Shown piece by piece: positions 1 to 7,114 of a stretch of 64,000 nucleotides of DNA; positions within the stretch are counted from its first letter, which is position 1; each line of letters starts with the position of its first letter. A program made the position numbers and the translations under genes. The stretch is from Stutzerimonas degradans (lineage in GTDB: Bacteria; Pseudomonadota; Gammaproteobacteria; Pseudomonadales; Pseudomonadaceae): positions 124,001-188,000 of the forward strand of contig NZ_JAMOHV010000005.1 of the NCBI RefSeq assembly GCF_024448505.1. The letters are read 5' to 3'. The notes under the pieces were generated by a model that did no database searches, was not told the DNA's origin, and was given only the letters and a program-made list of their open reading frames with translations.

Positions 1-581
1 CCAAGAGCCTCGGCAACTTCTTCACCATCCGCGAGGTGCTGGAGAAGTACCACCCCGAGGTGGTGCGCTACCTGCTGGTGTCCAGCCACTACCGCAGCCC
101 GATCAACTACTCCGAGGACAGCCTGCGCGAGGCCAAGGGCGCCCTGGAGCGCTTCTACAACGGCCTCAAGGGCCTGCCGGAGGCGGCGCCTGCCGGTGGC
201 GAGGCGTTCGTCGCGCGCTTCGGCGCGGCGATGGACGACGACTTCAACTCGCCGGAAGCCTGCGCGGTGTTGTTCGAGATGATCCGCGAGGTCAACCGCC
301 TGCGCGACAGCGACCTGAACGCCGCTGCCGCGCTGGCCGCGCGCCTCAAGGAACTGGCCGGTGTGCTCGGTGTGCTGCAACTCGACCCCGACGCCTTCCT
401 GCAGGCCGGTGCCGCTGGTAAGGTCGATGCCGCCGAGGTCGAGGCGCTGATCGCGGCGCGCCTGGCCGCGCGCGCCGAGAAGAACTGGGCCGAATCCGAC
501 CGCATTCGCGACCAGCTCACCGCCATGGGCGTGGTGCTGGAGGACGGCAAGGGCGGAACGACCTGGCGTTTGGCTGAGTGA
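1..581 (+). CDS. cysS: Cysteinyl-tRNA synthetase, C-terminal part (5' end outside window)
   Basis: This is the 3' portion of a class Ia aminoacyl-tRNA synthetase that charges tRNA-Cys in the cytoplasm. The visible frame is open from base 3 and gives 192 residues. It opens with [13 protein letters not shown], where KS is the end of the KMSKS ATP-binding loop, followed by the helical DALR-type anticodon-binding region ([17 protein letters not shown], then [10 protein letters not shown]). The [10 protein letters not shown] stretch is typical of CysS. The rest of the catalytic domain, including the HIGH motif and zinc ligands, lies upstream of the window. The gene ends just before a bidirectional terminator shared with folD, and cysS facing folD beside a tRNA cluster is a common Pseudomonas arrangement. 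Identification is firm; only the start is unknown. Confidence 0.96.
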   Translation, partial: KSLGNFFTIREVLEKYHPEVVRYLLVSSHYRSPINYSEDSLREAKGALERFYNGLKGLPEAAPAGGEAFVARFGAAMDDDFNSPEACAVLFEMIREVNRLRDSDLNAAAALAARLKELAGVLGVLQLDPDAFLQAGAAGKVDAAEVEALIAARLAARAEKNWAESDRIRDQLTAMGVVLEDGKGGTTWRLAE

Positions 582-593
582 TTTCGAAGCCAT

Positions 594-624
594 AAAAAAA
601 CGGCGCCATAGGGCGCCGTTTTTA
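594..624. terminator. Bidirectional intrinsic terminator between cysS and folD
   Basis: The hairpin has arms AAAAACGGCGCC (596-607) and GGCGCCGTTTTT (612-623) around a 4-base ATAG loop. It has an A-run on one side and a T-run on the other, so it can stop transcription of the two convergent genes. Confidence 0.92.
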
Positions 625-639
625 TTGGTGGATCGTGAC

Positions 640-1494
640 CTAGCGATGCAGGTGCTCGGCGGCGTGCAGGGTGTTTTCCAGCAGGCAAGCGCGCGTCATC
701 GGGCCGACTCCGCCCGGCACCGGAGTGATCCAGGCGGCACGTTCGCTGGCGGGCTCGAATTCCACGTCACCGAGAAGGCGGCCATCAGCCTGGCGGTTGA
801 TGCCGACATCGATGACGATCGCGCCTGGCTTGATCCAATCGCCTTTGACCAGGTCGGTAATGCCGGTGGCGACGACCACCAGGTCCGCGCGTCTGACGTG
901 CTCGGCGAGGTTGTGGGTGAAGCGGTGCGTCACCGTGGTGGTGCAGCCGGCCAGCAGCAATTCCAGCGCCATCGGGCGGCCGACGATGTTCGAGGCGCCT
1001 ACGACCACGGCATCCAGGCCGTGCAGGTCGATGCCGGTGCTTTCCAGCAGGGTCATGATGCCTTTCGGTGTGCACGGACGTAGCAGTGGCATGCGCTGCG
1101 CGAGACGGCCGACGTTATAGGGATGGAAGCCATCCACATCCTTGTCCGGGCGGATCCGCTCGAGCAGTTGCGAGGCATCCAGGTGCTTGGGCAGAGGCAG
1201 CTGGACGAGTATGCCGTCGATGGAAGCGTCGTCATTGAGCTGGTCGATAAGCGCCAGCAGATCCTCCTGGCGAGTATCGGCCGGAAGGTCGTGGGCGATG
1301 GAGTTGAAGCCCACTTCCTCGCAATCCTTGCGCTTGTGCGCCACGTACACCTGGGAGGCGGGATCGTTGCCCACCAGAATCACTGCCAGACCTGGCGCGC
1401 GAAGTCCCTGCGCACGACGTTCGGCAACACGACCGGAGATCTGTTGGCGAATGTTGGCTGCAATCGTTTTACCGTCGATCAGTTGTGCGGTCAT
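640..1494 (-). CDS. folD: Bifunctional methylenetetrahydrofolate dehydrogenase / methenyl-THF cyclohydrolase
   Basis: FolD interconverts 5,10-methylene-THF and 10-formyl-THF in the cytoplasm, supplying one-carbon units for purine and formyl-Met synthesis. The protein has 284 residues, the usual length. Visible signatures are [14 protein letters not shown] around residues 50-63 (Tyr50 and Lys54 are the expected catalytic pair), QLPLPKHLD, the [16 protein letters not shown] stretch, [11 protein letters not shown], and the NADP-binding GASNIVGRP loop. The start ATG at 1494 gives MTAQLIDGK, the normal FolD N-terminus. It converges on cysS and is divergent from the tRNA cluster. No odd features were seen. 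Confidence 0.97.
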   Translation of the reverse strand: MTAQLIDGKTIAANIRQQISGRVAERRAQGLRAPGLAVILVGNDPASQVYVAHKRKDCEEVGFNSIAHDLPADTRQEDLLALIDQLNDDASIDGILVQLPLPKHLDASQLLERIRPDKDVDGFHPYNVGRLAQRMPLLRPCTPKGIMTLLESTGIDLHGLDAVVVGASNIVGRPMALELLLAGCTTTVTHRFTHNLAEHVRRADLVVVATGITDLVKGDWIKPGAIVIDVGINRQADGRLLGDVEFEPASERAAWITPVPGGVGPMTRACLLENTLHAAEHLHR

Positions 1495-1769
1495 GACGCT
1501 TGGTTAACCACCGGAAAGAACTTGGAAAGGGCGCGCATTCTCTCACGCCGAGACGATGTGGCAAAGGCGGAGGGGCCGCAGCCACGTGTAACCCCTTTAT
1601 CTAGCTGAAATTTTTTTCAGCTTTGCTGTTGACGACTATCGGGAGCCTCTATAACATTCGCCCCGCTTGTCGAGCACAGCCTGCTGCTGGGTAAGATGGC
1701 TTGCGAAGAAAACCACTTCTTCTACAGCCGGAGCTTCAAGTCTGCGCTCCGAACAGAATGCAGATAAAA
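1495..1769 (+). promoter_or_regulatory. tRNA operon promoter region with AT-rich dyad
   Basis: A promoter-like pair, TTGACG (1629-1634) and TAACAT (1652-1657) with 17-base spacing, points toward the tRNAs and is followed by a GC-rich discriminator (CGCCCCGC), as at stringently controlled stable-RNA promoters. Just upstream at 1603-1622 is a dyad (AGCTGAAA, TTTT, TTTCAGCT) that could act as an UP-like element or as a weak terminator. The leader to tRNA-Arg would be roughly 105 bases. The folD promoter must also lie here, but I could not place it. Confidence 0.6.
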
Positions 1770-1846
1770 GCGCCCGTAGCTCAGCTGGATAGAGCATCCG
1801 CCTTCTAAGCGGATGGTCGCAGGTTCGAGTCCTGCCGGGTGCGCCA
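1770..1846 (+). tRNA. tRNA-Arg (anticodon TCT)
   Basis: The cloverleaf is complete and 77 bases long. The acceptor arms are GCGCCCG and CGGGTGC, followed by G and an encoded CCA. The anticodon stem is ATCCGC/GCGGAT, and the loop CTTCTAA carries TCT. The T arm contains GGTTCGAGTCC. It is the first gene of a three-tRNA cluster. Confidence 0.96.
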
Positions 1847-1879
1847 TGTCGGGCTTCTGGCACAAGCAAATGCAATATG

Positions 1880-1955
1880 GTGGGCGTAGCTCAGTTGGTA
1901 GAGCACAGGATTGTGGCTCCTGGTGTCGAGGGTTCGATCCCCTTCGTCCACCCCA
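1880..1955 (+). tRNA. tRNA-His (anticodon GTG)
   Basis: The acceptor GTGGGCG pairs with CGTCCAC, and the gene ends in C plus an encoded CCA. An extra G at 1879 faces the C discriminator, as expected for the G-1 identity element of tRNA-His. The anticodon stem CAGGA/TCCTG holds loop TTGTGGC with GTG at 1913-1915. Confidence 0.96.
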
Positions 1956-1966
1956 TATTCCAGAAG

Positions 1967-1995
1967 ACGCCAGGCATTGCCTGGCGTTTTCGTTT
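1967..1995 (+). terminator. Intrinsic terminator between tRNA-His and tRNA-Leu
   Basis: The arms ACGCCAGGC (1967-1975) and GCCTGGCGT (1979-1987) enclose a 3-base loop and are followed by TTTTCGTTT. It would reduce readthrough from tRNA-Arg/His into tRNA-Leu, so tRNA-Leu may be attenuated or have its own promoter. The hairpin might also take part in processing. Confidence 0.75.
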
Positions 1996-2007
1996 CAAGC
2001 CCGCTTG

Positions 2008-2092
2008 GCGGACGTGGTGAAATTGGTAGACACACCAGATTTAGGTTCTGGCGCCGCAAGGTGTGAGAGTTCGAGTCTCTCCGTCCGCACCA
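2008..2092 (+). tRNA. tRNA-Leu (anticodon TAG)
   Basis: This is an 85-base class II tRNA with a long variable arm. The acceptor arms are GCGGACG and CGTCCGC, followed by A and an encoded CCA. The anticodon stem CCAGA/TCTGG holds loop TTTAGGT with TAG, which reads CTN leucine codons. It marks the left border of the accessory block that follows. Confidence 0.96.
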
Positions 2093-2133
2093 CTACATGG
2101 TTTCGAGGAGTCAACGATTCCCGAAACACGCTC

Positions 2134-2158
2134 AAAGCCCCGTCATCGGGGCTTTTTT
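2134..2158 (+). terminator. Intrinsic terminator after the tRNA cluster
   Basis: The arms AAAGCCCCG (2134-2142) and CGGGGCTTT (2147-2155) enclose loop TCAT and are followed by more T residues. Confidence 0.88.
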
Positions 2159-2278
2159 GTGCCCGATGGATACCGCTTCCGGCCGCGGCCCGGCCCTGCC
2201 ATTGCTTGACGAACATAACCGCGCACGTTGCGTTGGCGAGTTAGCCCCCGCCGTTTCTGTTTGCGCGGCTTTGCGGTG

Positions 2279-3301
2279 CTACCCGAACAGTCGTCGTAAA
2301 CCGCTCGGCACCATGCCGGTCCAGCGCTTGAAGGAACGGCGAAAGTTGGTGGTGTCGGTGAAGCGCAGGTAAGCCGCGACCTCGTCGTTGCCATAGCCTC
2401 TGACCTGATACAGATACAGCGCCACGTGCTTGCGCGCCAGGTCGAGCTGCTCCTGAAAGTGCGTGTCGTGTTTCTGCAGCTTGCGCTTGAGCGTTGCCGG
2501 ACTCATCCCGAAGGCCAGGGCGACCCGTTCGAGGTTCAACGGCGTGCGGATGTTGGCCTGCAGGTACTCGTATAGCCGATCGAGAAAACTGCACTGCCAG
2601 CCCAGGCTCGCCAGCTGCGTCTGGCTGGCCAGCTCGGCGACCTGGCCGGCCGTCGCCGAGGCATCCGGCCTGGGGCGATGCAGATACTCGCGTGGCAGGC
2701 TCATCATCGTCAGCTGACTGTCGAAGGTCAGCTCCTCGCCCAGATGGACCCAGTACTGCTCGATGTAGCGAGGTTTGGCGTAGCTGAAATGAAAACGCCA
2801 GGGCAGGCGCTCGGCCGAGAGCCGGCGGCTCATGGCAACAACAGCAGTCATGCAGGCTTCGGCCAGAAAGATCCGTGAATGTCCGGTGCCGCAACTGTCG
2901 AGCCAGTAGAGGTACGCCTGCTTGTCGTCGAGCAGCAAGCGGGGCGTGAACAGCGGGCTGAGCAGCGCGCGAAAGCACTGCAGCCGCTCCAATGCCTGGT
3001 GCAGTGTGCAGGCGTTTTCCAGCGTATGGCTGGCCTCGCCGTAATGGCCGGGTAGCAACCGCTGGCCGAACAGAAAGCTGCTGTCGTCAGCATCCAGCAG
3101 ACGCTGGGCGTTGCCGATCAGTGTGACGAACTGCTCCGGGCTGAGCTTGGCGCGCCCCTCGGCGATATCGGCATAGAACAGCCCTGTGCCGCGCAGCAGC
3201 CGATGGCTGTCGATCCCTCGTGACAGCGCCAGGTCGATCAACAGCGCCGGCTGATGATGCGCGGGGATGAAGCGGGTATCGCATTCGTAGCCGATCACCA
3301 T
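2279..3301 (-). CDS. AraC-family transcriptional regulator
   Basis: This is a 340-residue regulator with an N-terminal ligand/oligomerisation domain of the type seen in OruR-like pseudomonad activators (about residues 15-210). The C-terminal AraC double helix-turn-helix spans about 235-338: LNLERVALAFGMSPATLKRKL is the first HTH and FTDTTNFRRSFKRWTGMVPS the second. I chose the ATG at 3301 because GTGAGGA lies just upstream and an extension to 3388 would run into the preceding gene. The stop of the membrane GGDEF-like gene (3312) is only 10 bases away, so the two are probably co-transcribed. Its position opposite the phytase/receptor operon suggests control of that operon, but the ligand is unknown. 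Confidence 0.88.
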   Translation of the reverse strand: MVIGYECDTRFIPAHHQPALLIDLALSRGIDSHRLLRGTGLFYADIAEGRAKLSPEQFVTLIGNAQRLLDADDSSFLFGQRLLPGHYGEASHTLENACTLHQALERLQCFRALLSPLFTPRLLLDDKQAYLYWLDSCGTGHSRIFLAEACMTAVVAMSRRLSAERLPWRFHFSYAKPRYIEQYWVHLGEELTFDSQLTMMSLPREYLHRPRPDASATAGQVAELASQTQLASLGWQCSFLDRLYEYLQANIRTPLNLERVALAFGMSPATLKRKLQKHDTHFQEQLDLARKHVALYLYQVRGYGNDEVAAYLRFTDTTNFRRSFKRWTGMVPSGLRRLFG

Positions 3302-3311
3302 CGTCCGGTCC

Positions 3312-4226
3312 TCACGCGCAGCGCGGTAGTTGCTGCTTGGCCTTGGCCAGACCGAGGTTGAGGCGCCTGAGCAACTGCTCCGAATCATCGTCCAGCGCCA
3401 TCACGGCTGCGGTACTGGCGCGCAGCACAAGGCGTTCGCCATGTTGCCCGGTCCGGTGCGCCAGGCTGGCTACTGCCTGCTGCAACTCGTCGGCGATCAT
3501 CCGCGCCTGGGCTTCGCCGGTGTTGGGCAGCACCGCGACGAAGCGATCCCCCGCCAGGCGGCACAGCAGATCCTGCCGGCGCAAATTGAGCATCAGCAGC
3601 TGCGCGATGGCCTGCAGCACGGCATCGCCTTCGTTCTGACCAAAACGCCGGTTGATGGCGTCGAAGTCGTCCAGGTCCACGGCGACAAGCGACAGCGGCT
3701 GCTCGTTCTCGCGGGCCTCCGCCAGGGCATGCTGGATTTGCTGGCGCAAGTATTCGGCGGCACCCAGCGGCGTCACCTTGTCGAACAGGCGATGTTCGCG
3801 AAACAGCTTCTCGCGTTTGCTCATCTGCTGGCTGATAGCGCGCTGTTCCTGGTTGAGGTGGTAGATGCCGAGCGTGAGCAGCAGCAGACCGACGGGCATC
3901 GGTGCCGTTTCGAGCCAGTTGTCCCAGGCGACCTGCTGCGGCATCTGGACGAACTCGTCCAGCGTATCCATCCACCAGGCGAAGAAGATGCAGGCGAGTC
4001 CGAGCGTCAGCAGCCGGGTCACCCGGCCCGCCGGTCGGCTGCGCAGCAGCATGACCAGCCAGACCAGCGCCAGCACGGCCGAACCGCCTTCGCCGGCGAC
4101 GTCCATCCAGTCGATTTGCGCCCATTCTTTCAGCTCACCGGTGGCGAGGTAGAGCTGCAGGCCGAGATTGGCGGCGATGGCGAGACACACCAGGGGCCAG
4201 GTGTGCAGTCTGAGAAACGATTTCAT
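3312..4226 (-). CDS. Membrane protein with degenerate GGDEF domain
   Basis: The 304-residue protein has about four predicted N-terminal transmembrane segments (near residues 5-27, 43-60, 70-90 and 108-130), a short charged linker (YHLNQEQRAISQQMSKREKLF), and a GGDEF-type domain from about 145 to 300. The domain keeps the DLDDFDAINRRFGQNEGD substrate-site region, but the signature GGDEF reads AGDRF, which loses the catalytic and metal-binding acid. An active diguanylate cyclase is therefore unlikely; it may sense or scaffold instead. I chose ATG 4226 over ATG 4262 because CCGGAG precedes it and the membrane segment follows directly. It lies upstream of the araC-type gene in the same direction and diverges from the TonB receptor. 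Confidence 0.85.
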   Translation of the reverse strand: MKSFLRLHTWPLVCLAIAANLGLQLYLATGELKEWAQIDWMDVAGEGGSAVLALVWLVMLLRSRPAGRVTRLLTLGLACIFFAWWMDTLDEFVQMPQQVAWDNWLETAPMPVGLLLLTLGIYHLNQEQRAISQQMSKREKLFREHRLFDKVTPLGAAEYLRQQIQHALAEARENEQPLSLVAVDLDDFDAINRRFGQNEGDAVLQAIAQLLMLNLRRQDLLCRLAGDRFVAVLPNTGEAQARMIADELQQAVASLAHRTGQHGERLVLRASTAAVMALDDDSEQLLRRLNLGLAKAKQQLPRCA

Positions 4227-4302
4227 CGGCTCCGGCCCGTCGCTAGTGGTTGAACTCGGCACCTAAGCAGATCGCTGTGACAGTCGGGTTACGCACCCCG
4301 GG

Positions 4303-4317
4303 GGTCAATTCGGCTCA
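4303..4317 (+). repeat. 15-bp direct repeat, copy 1 (candidate regulator site)
   Basis: GGTCAATTCGGCTCA occurs here and identically at 4422-4436, with a start-to-start distance of 119 bases (a little over 11 helical turns). Partial TCAATT repeats also follow copy 1. AraC-family activators often use same-orientation sites, so the neighbouring AraC protein is the obvious candidate binder; this is inference. Confidence 0.6.
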
Positions 4318-4421
4318 GCTCAATTGCACGTCGCGGGGGCAATCGAAGGCATTTGGTTTGCTGGCAGTCGCGCTCAACGCCGTGGTAGCCCGCGACGCCG
4401 CTCTTGATCGTCGGCCAGACA

Positions 4422-4436
4422 GGTCAATTCGGCTCA
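4422..4436 (+). repeat. 15-bp direct repeat, copy 2 (candidate regulator site)
   Basis: This is the second exact copy of GGTCAATTCGGCTCA. It lies 54 bases upstream of the Pho box, a reasonable position for an activator acting on the receptor promoter. Confidence 0.6.
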
Positions 4437-4490
4437 AAAGTGGGCAGAAACAGCCTATTACGCCGCTGATTCGCGCTTGCCGCACCCGCG

Positions 4491-4508
4491 CTGTCACAGA
4501 ACTGCCAC
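4491..4508 (+). promoter_or_regulatory. Pho box (PhoB binding site) upstream of TonB receptor
   Basis: CTGTCAC-AGAA-CTGCCAC matches the two 7-base repeats with a 4-base A-rich spacer known for PhoB sites (consensus CTGTCAY N4 CTGTCAY), with one difference in the second repeat. A weak -10-like TACCGT lies 10 bases downstream (4519-4524), which is the spacing of PhoB-activated promoters that lack a -35 element. It predicts induction of the locus by phosphate starvation. Confidence 0.72.
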
Positions 4509-4573
4509 GGTGCCTGCCTACCGTCCGCTGCAGTTCCGGGATCGGCCCGGATGGGTTCCGGAGAGGGGACGGG

Positions 4574-7054
4574 ATGAGCGCTCATTGCTACCAACAGCGA
4601 AAACAGCGATTCAGGATCAGCGCACTGGCGCTGGCGATTGCCGCCAGCTCGGCAGCGCTGGCGCAGGAGGCAGGTGTCGAGCACGTCGAAGTGGTCGGCC
4701 AGGCGGTGAGCATCGACAAGGCGCTCAAGGAACAGCGCAGTTCCGACAGCGTGAAGAGCGTGGTGCATGCCGATGGCATCGGCCAGCTGCCGGACGACAA
4801 TGCCGCCGAGGCGCTGCAGCGCATTCCGGGGCTGTCGGTGGAGCGCGATCAGGGCGAGGGCCGCTTCGTCAGCGTGCGCGGTATTGCGCCGGACCTGAAC
4901 AGCGTGACCATCAACGGCACCCTGGTGCCCTCGCCGGAAGGCGACCGGCGGGCCGTGGCGCTCGATGTACTGCCGTCGGAACTGGTGCAGTCGCTGTCGG
5001 TGGTCAAGACGCTCACCCCGGACATGGACGCCAACTCCCTGGGCGGCACCATCGAAGTGGAAAGCCTGTCGGCCTTCGATCATGACGGTCTGTTCTACAG
5101 CATCAGCGGCGAAGGCAGCCACGATGACAACGTCGGCAAGACCAGCCCGAAATTCTCCGGCGCCTTCAGCAACCGTTTCAGCCTGGGCGATGGTGTCGAC
5201 AACTTCGGCGTGGCCGCGGCGCTGAGCTGGCAGGAGCGCGATTTCGGTTCGGACAACGTCGAAACCGGCGGCAAATGGGATTTTGAGGACGGCGCGCGGC
5301 TCGAAGAGCTGGAACAGCGCGATTATGAGATCACCCGCGAGCGCACCGGCTTCGGCCTCAACTTCGACTACAAGCCGGATGATCTCAGCAGCTACTATCT
5401 GCGCACGCTCTACAGCCGCTTCAAGGACACCGAGACGCGCAACGCCGCCGGGGTCGCCTTCGAGGAGGCGCAGCAGGCCGGCGAGCGCGGTGACGCCGAG
5501 GGCTGGCGCGAACTCAAATCGCGCGAGGACACCCAGACCATCCAATCCTATGTGTTCGGTGGTGAACGCCTGTTTGGCCTGTGGACGCTGAGCGGCCAGA
5601 CCGGCTACAGCGAGTCGCGCGAGCGCAACCCCGGCGGTATCGCCGGTGCCGTGTTCGAGGGCGACTTCAGCGATGCGGGCTTTTCCAGCACGCGCAAGCC
5701 GCGGCTGGCCGTCGAATCGGGTTTCTACGATCCGTCCCGCTTCGAGCTTGACGAGGTGGAGTGGGAGAAGAGCGATGCCCGCGACCGCGAGAAAAACATC
5801 CGCCTGGATCTGGCGCGCGATTACGACCTTAAGGGCTACGCGGCGCAGCTCAAGTTCGGCGGCAAGCTCAGCCGCCGCGACAAGTCAAACGACAGCGAGA
5901 TCTGGGTCTACGACGATTTCGATGACCTGACCTTGGCCGATTTCCAGGCTGGACGCGTCGATTACGGCCTCGGTCGCTTCGGTCCGGGTATCAGTGCATC
6001 GGGCATCAAGGGCCTGATCGGTGGGTTCGACGCCAGCGAGTTCTATGACGAGGAACAGTCGCGCATCAACGACTTCGACATGCGCGAGGACATCGATGCC
6101 GCCTATGTGATGAACACCCTGGATCTGGACCGCTGGCGCTTCATCGCGGGCATGCGCTACGAGGGCACCGACTTCAGTGCCAAGGGTACGGGTGTGCGTG
6201 ACGGGGTTTTCGAGACGATATCCAGCAGCCGACGCTACGAGCACTGGCTGCCGGGGTTGCACGCTCGCTACCAGCTGAGCCCCAGCACGCAGTTGCGTGC
6301 AGCCTGGACCAACAGCGTGGTGCGACCGACGTTCGGCCAGCTGGCGCCCGGCTTCGTCATCGAGGACGACGAGGCGGAGTTCGGCAATCCGAACCTCAAA
6401 CCGCTGGAGTCGGTGAACTACGATCTGGGCATCGAGCACTACATGGGCCGGGCCGGCGCCGTCTCGGCGTTCCTGTTCTACAAGGACATCGACAACTTCA
6501 TCTACAACACCGACCTGGCCGGAACCGGCCAGTGGGCGAACTTCGCCGAGGCGCTGAGCTACGAGAACGGCAGTGGCGCCACGCTCTATGGCATCGAGCT
6601 GGCCTATTCGCAGAAATTCGACTGGCTGCCGGCCCCTTGGAACGGCCTGCTGTTGGGCGCCAACGCCACGTTCAGTCGCTCCGATGCGGATATCGAAGGA
6701 CAGGGCGCCAAGCGCAGCATCGACCTGCCGAATCACTCCGATACCGTCGGCAACCTCATGATTGGCTGGGAGAACGAGCGCTTCAACACGCGCCTGGCGG
6801 CCAACTACAAGTCCGAGTACCTGGCCGAGGTTTCCGGCGTCGACGATGCCGCGCATGACCTGTATGTGGACGGCCAGCTGTTCGTCGATTTCAAGGCCGG
6901 CTACTTCATCACGCCCAGCCTGCAGCTGACCTTCGAGGCGCTGAATCTGACCGACGAAGCCTATTTCGTCTACGCCGGCCGCCAGCGCTACAACGCCCAG
7001 TACGAAGAGTACGGCCCGACCTACAAGCTCGGCCTGACGCTCACCCATTTCTGA
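4574..7054 (+). CDS. TonB-dependent outer-membrane receptor (TIGR01782-like)
   Basis: The 826-residue outer-membrane receptor has a signal peptide of about 30 residues ending SAALA/QEAG. A short TonB-box-like stretch (EHVEVVG) is followed by the plug domain (about 55-175), which includes NAAEALQRIPGLSVERDQGEG, SVRGIAPDLNSVTING and LPSELVQSLSVVKTLTPDMD. The remainder is a 22-strand-type barrel ending in the aromatic Phe expected of barrel proteins. Plug and barrel resemble the Xanthomonas/Caulobacter-type family often linked to complex carbohydrates and to phytase genes, not classical siderophore receptors. I start it at ATG 4574, where a purine-rich GGAGAGGGG sequence precedes it; the longer frame from 4250 would swallow the Pho box. 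It leads the phytase/motor operon, suggesting import of phytate, a metal-phytate complex or a product. The substrate is not proven. Confidence 0.9.
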   Translation: MSAHCYQQRKQRFRISALALAIAASSAALAQEAGVEHVEVVGQAVSIDKALKEQRSSDSVKSVVHADGIGQLPDDNAAEALQRIPGLSVERDQGEGRFVSVRGIAPDLNSVTINGTLVPSPEGDRRAVALDVLPSELVQSLSVVKTLTPDMDANSLGGTIEVESLSAFDHDGLFYSISGEGSHDDNVGKTSPKFSGAFSNRFSLGDGVDNFGVAAALSWQERDFGSDNVETGGKWDFEDGARLEELEQRDYEITRERTGFGLNFDYKPDDLSSYYLRTLYSRFKDTETRNAAGVAFEEAQQAGERGDAEGWRELKSREDTQTIQSYVFGGERLFGLWTLSGQTGYSESRERNPGGIAGAVFEGDFSDAGFSSTRKPRLAVESGFYDPSRFELDEVEWEKSDARDREKNIRLDLARDYDLKGYAAQLKFGGKLSRRDKSNDSEIWVYDDFDDLTLADFQAGRVDYGLGRFGPGISASGIKGLIGGFDASEFYDEEQSRINDFDMREDIDAAYVMNTLDLDRWRFIAGMRYEGTDFSAKGTGVRDGVFETISSSRRYEHWLPGLHARYQLSPSTQLRAAWTNSVVRPTFGQLAPGFVIEDDEAEFGNPNLKPLESVNYDLGIEHYMGRAGAVSAFLFYKDIDNFIYNTDLAGTGQWANFAEALSYENGSGATLYGIELAYSQKFDWLPAPWNGLLLGANATFSRSDADIEGQGAKRSIDLPNHSDTVGNLMIGWENERFNTRLAANYKSEYLAEVSGVDDAAHDLYVDGQLFVDFKAGYFITPSLQLTFEALNLTDEAYFVYAGRQRYNAQYEEYGPTYKLGLTLTHF

Positions 7055-7065
7055 CCCTTGCCGTC

Positions 7066-7087
7066 CCGTCACCCACTCGGGTGACGG
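7066..7087 (+). other. Perfect hairpin between receptor and phytase genes
   Basis: The 9-bp arms CCGTCACCC (7066-7074) and GGGTGACGG (7079-7087) have a 4-base loop and no T-run. It is more likely an mRNA stabiliser or partial attenuator that sets different receptor and phytase levels than a full terminator. Confidence 0.6.
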
Positions 7088-7114
7088 CGGGCGGCTGCCT
7101 GACTGGAACACTTC

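Larger units (their letters stand above)
4227..4573. promoter_or_regulatory. 347-bp divergent control region of the phytate/PhoX locus
   Basis: No convincing gene lies in this gap. It carries a forward Pho box at 4491-4508 and a possible weak reverse one at 4277-4294 (CTGTCAC on the minus strand, with a 4/7 match in the adjoining repeat). It also holds two identical copies of GGTCAATTCGGCTCA at 4303-4317 and 4422-4436. Both the GGDEF/araC pair and the receptor operon must start from here. Confidence 0.65.

Noticed and set aside
1603-1622. AT-rich dyad upstream of tRNA-Arg as a folD terminator or att site
   Set aside because: folD is transcribed away from it, and no second copy or integrase was found. 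It is kept only as a possible promoter element.
4250-4573. N-terminal extension of the TonB receptor from ATG 4250
   Set aside because: The extension would place about 108 residues before a clear signal peptide and would run through the Pho box and both direct repeats.
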